Assembly: GCA_012521455.1 (NCBI GenBank)
Contig: JAAYMJ010000244.1
Span: 1-9,949, forward strand
DNA: 9,949 nt
Source: Clostridiaceae bacterium
GTDB taxonomy: Bacteria; Bacillota; Clostridia; UMGS1883; JAAYMJ01
Reading direction: 5' to 3'
The notes beneath the pieces are model-generated. The model was not told the DNA's origin, ran no database searches, and saw only the letters and a program-made list of their open reading frames with translations. A program made the position numbers and the translations under genes. Below are positions 5,117 to 9,949 of the stretch, in pieces (position 1 is the stretch's first letter; each line of letters starts with the position of its first letter).

Positions 5117-6322
5117 ATGGCATTAATAGTGCAAAAATATGGCGGAACCAGCGTTAAAGACGCCGAAAGAATTTTTAATGTGGCAAACCGTGTTGTTGAA
5201 TACTACGACCAGGGCCACTCCATGGTGGTTGTTGTATCCGCACAAGGGGATACAACGGATGAACTAATTGAAAAGGCTAAGGAAATAAACGAAAAGCCTT
5301 CAAACAGGGAAATGGACGTGCTTTTATCAACGGGGGAACAAATTTCAATCGCCCTTTTGGCAATGGCGATTGAAAAGCTTGGATACCCTGTAATTTCCCT
5401 TACCGGCTGGCAGGCGGGAATTCACACCTACAGCAAAAACACAATTGCGAGGATTAAAAGGATAGATACGGAAAGAATAAAAAGGGAGCTTGACAAGAAA
5501 AATATTGTAATTGTGGCGGGCTTCCAAGGAATAAATAAATATGACGACATCACAACGCTAGGGAGCGGCGGCTCTGACACAACGGCGGTTGCTTTGGCGG
5601 CGGCGCTTCACGCGGATTTGTGCCAGATTTACACCGACGTTGACGGGGTATATACCGCGGACCCGCGGGTTGTTAAAAACGCCTATAAGCTGGATGAGAT
5701 TTCATACGATGAAATGCTTGAGCTTGCAACCCTTGGGGCAAATGTTTTGCATAACAGAAGCGTTGAAATGGCGAAAAAATATAATGTTAATTTAGAAGTT
5801 TTATCAAGCCTAAACCGTAATAAAGGAACAATTGTCAAGGAGGTAGTTAATGTGGAGAAGATGCTGGTAAGAGGAGTGGCTAGGGACAACGATGTGGCGA
5901 GGATTTCCCTAATAAATATAGAGGATAAACCTGGTAAAGCTTTTTTGGTATTTTCTTTAATGGCAAAGCACAATATAAATGTGGATATTACTTTGCAGTC
6001 CATCGGAAGGGAAGACAAAAAGGACATCAGCTTTACCGTGGCTGAGCACAACCTTGAAGAAGCGCTGAAAGCATTGCAGGAAAATAAGGATGTAATTGGT
6101 TTTGAAGATATAAACTACACAAAGAATGTTTCAAAAGTTTCCATTGTGGGCGCAGGCATGGCAAGCAACCCCGGCGTGGCAGCCATGATGTTTGAAGCGT
6201 TATATGACGCGAATATCAATATTCATATGATTTCCACAAGCGAAATAAAAATCTCCGTACTTATTGATGAAAAAGACGCTGATTTGGCATATAACGTTGT
6301 TCACGATAAATTCATGTTATAA
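5117..6322 (+). CDS. lysC: Aspartokinase, LysC type (alpha subunit)
   Basis: A 401-residue amino acid kinase that converts aspartate and ATP to aspartyl-4-phosphate, first step to lysine, threonine, methionine and diaminopimelate. KYGGTS (residues 7-12) is the N-terminal signature, STGEQ (71-75) and TLGSGGSDTTAVALAAAL (147-164) are substrate and nucleotide motifs, and YTDVDGVYTADPR (172-184) is the ATP-site signature. The C-terminal part carries two ACT domains: about 255-335, with LQSIGREDKKDISFTV as typical effector-site sequence, and about 338-401, starting VSIVGAGMASNPGVAA. The short monofunctional form with two ACT domains fits the lysine-sensitive B. subtilis LysC class, although which amino acid inhibits it cannot be read here. 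Start: ATG with GGAGG (5106-5110) six bases upstream. It contains an internal beta-subunit start, listed separately. It lies 97 bases after thrB and may share its transcript. Confidence 0.97.
   Translation: MALIVQKYGGTSVKDAERIFNVANRVVEYYDQGHSMVVVVSAQGDTTDELIEKAKEINEKPSNREMDVLLSTGEQISIALLAMAIEKLGYPVISLTGWQAGIHTYSKNTIARIKRIDTERIKRELDKKNIVIVAGFQGINKYDDITTLGSGGSDTTAVALAAALHADLCQIYTDVDGVYTADPRVVKNAYKLDEISYDEMLELATLGANVLHNRSVEMAKKYNVNLEVLSSLNRNKGTIVKEVVNVEKMLVRGVARDNDVARISLINIEDKPGKAFLVFSLMAKHNINVDITLQSIGREDKKDISFTVAEHNLEEALKALQENKDVIGFEDINYTKNVSKVSIVGAGMASNPGVAAMMFEALYDANINIHMISTSEIKISVLIDEKDADLAYNVVHDKFML
5837..5854 (+). promoter_or_regulatory. Internal Shine-Dalgarno and GTG start for the aspartokinase beta subunit
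   Basis: AAGGAGG (5837-5843) is a near-perfect ribosome binding site inside lysC. Eight bases later lies GTG (5852-5854), in the lysC reading frame at residue 246, just before the first ACT domain. The ATG at 5850 overlaps it but is out of frame. An in-frame ATG at 5861 is a poorer alternative because of spacing. Confidence 0.7.
5852..6322 (+). CDS. lysC: Aspartokinase beta subunit (internal in-frame start in lysC)
   Basis: Translation from the internal GTG would give 156 residues beginning MEKMLVRGVARDNDVARISL and containing both ACT domains but no kinase domain. In B. subtilis the same arrangement is known: lysC makes a full-length alpha and a C-terminal beta subunit from one gene, forming an alpha2beta2 enzyme with the effector sites at the regulatory domains. 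Size and position agree with that beta subunit. That this organism makes it is an inference from the ribosome binding site. Confidence 0.65.
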   Translation: MEKMLVRGVARDNDVARISLINIEDKPGKAFLVFSLMAKHNINVDITLQSIGREDKKDISFTVAEHNLEEALKALQENKDVIGFEDINYTKNVSKVSIVGAGMASNPGVAAMMFEALYDANINIHMISTSEIKISVLIDEKDADLAYNVVHDKFML

Positions 6323-6323
6323 T
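6315..6323 (+). promoter_or_regulatory. Extended -10 promoter over the lysC stop codon
   Basis: TGTTATAAT (6315-6323) is a perfect extended -10 (TGnTATAAT). The -35 is weak: TTGTTC (6297-6302) with a 15-base gap. Extended -10 promoters often lack a good -35. Transcription would start near 6330, about 37 bases before the ATPase ATG, so the ATPase could be expressed apart from the amino acid genes. Confidence 0.5.
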
Positions 6324-6366
6324 TTTTAGCCTTATTTGTTTAATTTTTAACTTATTGGAGGAAAAA

Positions 6367-8973
6367 ATGTGGCACAATCTTGAGGCCGAAGAAGTCATCC
6401 GGCAGTTGGAAACCGACAAAGATTACGGGCTTTCAACCGAGGAGGCCCAAAAAAGGTATGAAAAATACGGGCCAAACGCGTTAGAAGAAGAAAAGAAAAA
6501 AAGCATTATCGTAAGGTTTTTATTGCAGTTTAAGGACTTTATGGTAATCATCCTCCTAATTGCCGCGGCGGTTTCTGCCATTGCAAGCGGCGGGGAAGAA
6601 TTGCTAGACAGTATCATTATTTTAGCCATAGTGGTCATAAACGCGGTTTTGGGGCTTATTCAGGAAAGCAAAGCGGAGCAGGCGCTGGAGGCGCTAAAGA
6701 AAATGTCCGCCCCCCACGCGAAGGTTTTGCGTGACGGGAAGGTTGCGCAGATTGAAACCTCAAAGCTTGTGGTGGGGGACATAATCTTCCTTGAAGCCGG
6801 CGACTTTGTCCCCGCTGACGGAAGGATTATTGAGTGCGCCAACTTAAAAGCGGAGGAATCCGCCCTCACAGGGGAATCAGTCCCCGTTGAAAAATCCAAC
6901 GCCAAAATTGACAAAGAAGATGTGCCAATCGGCGACAGGTTTAACATGGTCATATCTTCTTCAAATATTACCTATGGCAGATGCAAAGCAGTGGTAACCG
7001 CGACAGGCATGGACACGGAAGTTGGGAAAATCGCGGGAATGATTATGGAAGAAGACAGCACTAAAACGCCCCTTGCCCAAAAACTTGACCAGATTGGAAA
7101 AGTTTTGGGAACTGTTGCGCTGGCGATTTGCGCTGTAATGTTCGGCCTTGGGATTATGTGGGGGAAAGAGCCGCTAGATATGTTTATGACAAGCGTAAGT
7201 TTAGCTGTCGCGGCAATACCTGAAGGTTTACCCGCTATTGTGACAATCGTGCTTGCAATGGGCGTTTCCAAAATGGTTAAAAGAAACGCCATCATTAGAA
7301 AACTTCCAGCCGTTGAAACTTTGGGAAGCGCCAGCGTCATTTGTTCGGATAAAACAGGGACACTTACCCAAAACAAAATGACGGTTGTAAAAATTGAAGC
7401 TTTCGGAAACGACGAAAATACTGCCATCAGCCTTTTTTCCCTATGCAATGACGCCCGCGTTGAAAAGCGGGGGGACGGTTTTGTATCCTTCGGGGACCCA
7501 ACGGAAACCGCCATGGTGGAAAAGGCGGCAAGAATGGGAATTTTAAAGGATGAGCTTGAAAGAAAAATGCCGAGGGTGGCGGAGGTCCCCTTTGACTCGG
7601 AAAGAAAGCTCATGTCCACCATTCATAAGACGGAAAAAGGGTTTCGCATTATCACAAAAGGCGCCCCCGATATAATGCTTCAAAAATCCATAAAGGTAAA
7701 TTACAACGGCAAAGAGGTTGAAAAAAGCGAAGAGCTGATAAAACTAATAAATGACGCCAACGAAAACATGGCAAAGGACGCGCTCAGGGTTTTGGCGGCG
7801 GGCTACCGCGATATAGAAACCTTGCCTGATAAAATTGACGCGCAAACCATTGAAAAGGATTTGGTATTTTATGCCCTCGTGGGCATGATTGACCCGCCCA
7901 GGGAAGAGGTAAAAGACGCGGTAAAATTATGTAAAGACGCGGGTATCCGCCCCGTTATGATTACAGGGGACCATATCACAACAGCCGTGGCAATCGCAAA
8001 AGAGCTTGGGATTTCAAGTGGCAGCGACAAGGCGATGTTAGGTTCTGATTTGGATAAGTTATCCGATGAGGAATTTGAAAAAGTAATTGAGGACTACTCG
8101 GTCTTTGCCCGCGTTTCCCCTGAAAACAAAGTAAGAATTGTTAAAGCATGGCAGAAAAGAGGCAAAATTGTAGCCATGACGGGGGACGGGGTAAACGACG
8201 CCCCCGCCTTAAAGATTGCGGATATCGGCTGCGCCATGGGCATTACAGGCACCGATGTGGCAAAAGGCACCGCGGACATGGTTTTGACCGATGACAATTT
8301 TGCCACAATTGTGGCGGCGGTTGAGGAAGGCAGGGGGGTTTATTCCAATATTAAAAAGGCAATCCACTTTTTGCTTTCCTGCAATATCGGCGAAATTGTG
8401 ACGCTGTTTATCGCCACAATTTTAAACTTTGCCCAAATGCCTTTAATTCCCATCCAGCTTTTGTGGGTAAACCTAATCACCGACAGCCTTCCGGCACTGG
8501 CCCTTGGGGTTGAGTCAATAGATAAGGACATAATGAAAAAGCCCCCCAGGGACCCTAAAAAGGGCGTGTTTGCCGACGGCCTTGCGGTAACAATCTGCTG
8601 GCAGGGCTTTATGGTGGGGCTAATTACATTGGCCGCCTATGTAATAGGGGATATGTATTATGGCGACCACCTTGAGGCAAATACCATGGCCTTTGCGGTT
8701 TTAGCCCTATCCCAGCTGTTTCACGCCTTTAATGTCAGAAGCGAAAAATCACTGTTTAAAACCGGCGTGTTTTCAAACCTTCCCATGATAGGCGCCTTTT
8801 TGGTTTCCTTTGTGCTACAATGTGCGGTGCTCTTTGTGCCCTTTTTGCAAAAGGTTTTCGGGGTTACCACCCTAAGTTATGTGGAATACCTGATTGTGTT
8901 CGGGCTTTCAGTTTCGCCCATAGTGATATGTGAAATCGTGAAATTAATTAAAAATGGGGCAAAAAGAAAATAA
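6367..8973 (+). CDS. Calcium-transporting P-type ATPase (P2A/P2B-like)
   Basis: An 868-residue integral membrane pump that uses ATP to move Ca2+ out of the cytosol. N-terminal cation-ATPase domain 1-55; two transmembrane segments about 56-100; actuator domain with LTGES (167-171); TM3-TM4 about 245-300 with the ion-binding PEGLP (285-289); the phosphorylation motif CSDKTGT (326-332, Asp328); nucleotide-binding KGAP (431-434); MITGD (531-535) and TGDGVNDAP (605-613). TM5 has CNIGE (Asn673, Glu676) and TM6 LLWVNLITD (Asn702, Thr705, Asp706), the Ca2+-site residues of SERCA-type pumps. In TM8 the position of SERCA Glu908 appears to be Gln783 (LALSQLF), as in plasma-membrane pumps. Start: ATG at 6367 with GGAGG (6357-6361) five bases upstream; the in-frame TTG at 6355 lies across that site and is unlikely. 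It resembles bacterial YloB/LMCA1/PacL pumps. Mn2+ or mixed transport cannot be excluded. Confidence 0.95.
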   Translation: MWHNLEAEEVIRQLETDKDYGLSTEEAQKRYEKYGPNALEEEKKKSIIVRFLLQFKDFMVIILLIAAAVSAIASGGEELLDSIIILAIVVINAVLGLIQESKAEQALEALKKMSAPHAKVLRDGKVAQIETSKLVVGDIIFLEAGDFVPADGRIIECANLKAEESALTGESVPVEKSNAKIDKEDVPIGDRFNMVISSSNITYGRCKAVVTATGMDTEVGKIAGMIMEEDSTKTPLAQKLDQIGKVLGTVALAICAVMFGLGIMWGKEPLDMFMTSVSLAVAAIPEGLPAIVTIVLAMGVSKMVKRNAIIRKLPAVETLGSASVICSDKTGTLTQNKMTVVKIEAFGNDENTAISLFSLCNDARVEKRGDGFVSFGDPTETAMVEKAARMGILKDELERKMPRVAEVPFDSERKLMSTIHKTEKGFRIITKGAPDIMLQKSIKVNYNGKEVEKSEELIKLINDANENMAKDALRVLAAGYRDIETLPDKIDAQTIEKDLVFYALVGMIDPPREEVKDAVKLCKDAGIRPVMITGDHITTAVAIAKELGISSGSDKAMLGSDLDKLSDEEFEKVIEDYSVFARVSPENKVRIVKAWQKRGKIVAMTGDGVNDAPALKIADIGCAMGITGTDVAKGTADMVLTDDNFATIVAAVEEGRGVYSNIKKAIHFLLSCNIGEIVTLFIATILNFAQMPLIPIQLLWVNLITDSLPALALGVESIDKDIMKKPPRDPKKGVFADGLAVTICWQGFMVGLITLAAYVIGDMYYGDHLEANTMAFAVLALSQLFHAFNVRSEKSLFKTGVFSNLPMIGAFLVSFVLQCAVLFVPFLQKVFGVTTLSYVEYLIVFGLSVSPIVICEIVKLIKNGAKRK

Positions 8974-8977
8974 TAAA

Positions 8978-9076
8978 AAGGCAGTATTAACTACTTTGGG
9001 CATTTCAAATTAGCCCTTGTAAATCAGGCAAAATTGGATTACAATTTTGTTTGATTTAAAGTAGTTATGCTGCCTT
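8978..9076. repeat. 99-base folded element: three-way junction or miniature inverted-repeat element
   Basis: The ends are long inverted repeats. AAGGCAG + TAT (8978-8987) pairs with ATG + CTGCCTT (9067-9076), and AACTACTTT (8989-8997) pairs exactly with AAAGTAGTT (9058-9066): 19 pairs in all, with one G-U and one bulged T. Two hairpins fill the middle: GGGC/GCCC (8998-9001/9013-9016) and a stem from 9020-9036 to 9042-9058 that includes the perfect CAAAATTG/CAATTTTG around loop GATTA, plus two G-U pairs; base 9058 is shared between this stem and the outer one. It starts five bases after the ATPase stop codon. It could be a structured RNA, an unusual terminator, or a small non-autonomous inverted-repeat element. 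I do not recognise a named family. The fold was drawn by hand. Confidence 0.7.
9017..9045 (+). promoter_or_regulatory. Candidate promoter for rlmB inside the folded element
   Basis: TTGTAA (9017-9022, four of six) and TACAAT (9040-9045, five of six) are 17 bases apart. Because the sequence is nearly palindromic, a similar pair (TTGTAA, 17 bases, TACAAG) also reads on the minus strand. It might drive rlmB from about 9052, but it may only reflect the inverted repeat. Confidence 0.3.
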
Positions 9077-9104
9077 ATTTTAAATTTTAAAAAGGATGGG
9101 TTTT

Positions 9105-9839
9105 ATGAGCGGTAGAATTGAAGGAAGAAACCCCGTGCTTGAGGCGTTAAAAGCCAACCGGGAGATTGACAAGCTCTTTATAAAAAAGGGCGGAATCGAA
9201 GGTTCTTTGAAAAAAATTGTCCATGAGGCAAAAAGGCGGGGCATAGTAATTAAAGAGGTTGAGAAAAAGCGCCTTGATGAGATGAGCCAAACAGGCTCCC
9301 ACCAAGGTGTTATCGCCATGATTAGCGAATATAAGTACGCCCAGGTCCGCGACATACTTGACCGCGCAAGGGAAAAAAACGAGGACCCCTTTATTATAAT
9401 GCTTGATAAAATCACCGACAACCACAATCTGGGCTCAATCATCAGAACCGCAAATGTAATGGGTGCCCACGGCGTAATTATCCCAAAACATGAAAGCGCC
9501 TCTTTAGGCGCGGTTTCCGCGAAAGCCTCCGCAGGGGCGGTGGAATTTACCCCTGTGGCAAAAGTGGGGAATTTGTCAAAGGAAATCGACAATTTAAAAA
9601 AGGAAGGCATATGGGTGTACGGCGCCGATATGGACGGGGACAGGTTGGTCTATGACGCGGATTTTTCAGGCGGGGTGTGCCTTGTTATCGGCAGCGAAGG
9701 CGAAGGCATAAGCCGCCTTGTAAAGGAAAAGTGCGACTTTTTGCTAAAAATCCCCATGCGGGGGGAAATCAATTCCCTAAACGCCTCCGTTGCGGCGGGA
9801 ATTATGATGTATGAAGTTGCAAAGAAAAAATTTCTATAA
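9105..9839 (+). CDS. rlmB: 23S rRNA (guanosine-2251-2'-O)-methyltransferase, SpoU/TrmH family
   Basis: A 244-residue SPOUT methyltransferase that uses S-adenosylmethionine to methylate the 2'-OH of a guanosine in the peptidyl-transferase P loop of 23S rRNA. The N-terminal RNA-binding domain (about 1-75) starts IEGRNPVLEALKA. Motif 1 is MLDKITDNHNLGSIIRTA (99-116), with Asn108 and Arg114. Motif 2 is LVIGSEGEGIS (193-203), with Glu198. Motif 3 is IPMRGEINSLNASVAAGI (216-233), with Ser224 and Asn226. These form the trefoil knot and active site. The length fits RlmB rather than the shorter TrmL. I chose ATG 9105 because AAGGATGG (9092-9099) then lies at normal distance; the ATG at 9096 lies within that site and would add only MGF. 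Other TrmH-type 2'-O-methyltransferases with the same domain layout remain possible. No neighbour of the usual cysS/mrnC cluster is visible here. Confidence 0.93.
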   Translation: MSGRIEGRNPVLEALKANREIDKLFIKKGGIEGSLKKIVHEAKRRGIVIKEVEKKRLDEMSQTGSHQGVIAMISEYKYAQVRDILDRAREKNEDPFIIMLDKITDNHNLGSIIRTANVMGAHGVIIPKHESASLGAVSAKASAGAVEFTPVAKVGNLSKEIDNLKKEGIWVYGADMDGDRLVYDADFSGGVCLVIGSEGEGISRLVKEKCDFLLKIPMRGEINSLNASVAAGIMMYEVAKKKFL

Positions 9840-9853
9840 AATATACAAATTTG

Positions 9854-9876
9854 AAATTCGCAAATTAGCAATTTTT
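9854..9876 (+). terminator. Weak terminator-like hairpin after rlmB
   Basis: AAATT-c-GC (9854-9861) pairs with GCAATTT (9868-9874), one C bulged, running into TTTTT (9872-9876). The stem is AT-rich, and AATTTG/CAAATT (9848-9853/9861-9866) competes with it, so termination would be inefficient. Confidence 0.3.
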
Positions 9877-9889
9877 AATAATTATGATG

Positions 9890-9919
9890 TTGAACTTACA
9901 AACTTGTTGGGTGTATGAT
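9890..9919 (+). promoter_or_regulatory. Candidate promoter near the window end
   Basis: TTGAAC (9890-9895, four of six) and TATGAT (9914-9919, five of six) are 18 bases apart in AT-rich sequence. A gene starting at or beyond the window edge would be its target. An ATG at 9924 opens a frame reading MKTKKYIY to the edge, but it has no clear ribosome binding site and would start almost at the transcription start, so I do not call it a gene. Confidence 0.4.
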
Positions 9920-9949
9920 ATATATGAAAACTAAAAAATATATATACAT

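Noticed and set aside
6355..6366. TTG start of the Ca2+ ATPase
   Set aside because: The TTG overlaps the GGAGG that serves the ATG at 6367, so it cannot use that site.
6972..7622. Minus-strand open frame of 216 codons inside the ATPase gene
   Set aside because: It is a complement of strongly conserved ATPase coding sequence, with Ser/Thr/Ala-rich composition typical of an antisense shadow and no recognisable fold.
8978..9076. Hammerhead-type ribozyme in the folded element
   Set aside because: A three-way junction suggested it, but the CUGAUGA and GAAA core strands are not present.
9080..9610. Minus-strand open frame of 176 codons opposite rlmB
   Set aside because: It is antisense to the catalytic domain of rlmB, with no ribosome binding site and low-complexity hydrophobic/Ser composition.
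9924..9949. Start of a new gene reading MKTKKYIY at the window edge
   Set aside because: Only eight codons are visible, there is no clear ribosome binding site, and it lies directly at the likely start of transcription.

Overview
The window looks like ordinary chromosomal core sequence from a low-GC Gram-positive bacterium (Bacillota, probably Clostridia). The evidence is strong AGGAGG-type ribosome binding sites before most genes, the darA-holB-ricT gene order known from Bacillus and relatives, a B. subtilis LysC-type aspartokinase, and the PheB/ThrR-type ACT protein directly upstream of hom. The order or family cannot be fixed from the sequence alone. Every gene I can support is on the + strand.

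Region 1 (1-2056) holds the 3' end of the c-di-AMP receptor gene darA, then holB (DNA polymerase III delta') and ricT (Fe-S protein of the Ric complex that steers RNase Y). The three genes overlap at their ends and finish at a strong rho-independent terminator.

Region 2 (2033-2438) is a 406-base gap without a supported gene. Its first half contains several further GC-rich hairpins with T runs. Its second half is AT-rich and contains a perfect 9-bp inverted repeat and candidate promoter and operator elements for the next operon.

Region 3 (2439-6322) is an aspartate-family amino acid cluster: an HTH-ACT protein (PheB/ThrR family), homoserine dehydrogenase (hom, TTG start), homoserine kinase (thrB) and aspartokinase (lysC). 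LysC makes aspartyl phosphate, Hom makes homoserine and ThrB makes O-phosphohomoserine. Asd and ThrC, needed to complete threonine synthesis, are not in the window. lysC contains a well-formed internal Shine-Dalgarno and in-frame GTG, expected to give a separate regulatory beta subunit.

Region 4 (6315-8973) is a large P-type Ca2+ ATPase gene with its own ribosome binding site and a probable extended -10 promoter lying over the lysC stop codon.

Region 5 (8974-9949) starts with a compact element of about 99 bases that folds on paper into a three-way junction (long outer stem, one short and one 17-bp inner hairpin). It is followed by rlmB (23S rRNA Gm2251 methyltransferase) and an AT-rich tail with a candidate promoter near the window edge.

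I see no phage, transposase, CRISPR, toxin-antitoxin or defence genes. The least explained items are the 8978-9076 folded element and the hairpin-rich stretch after ricT; neither is proof of a new system.
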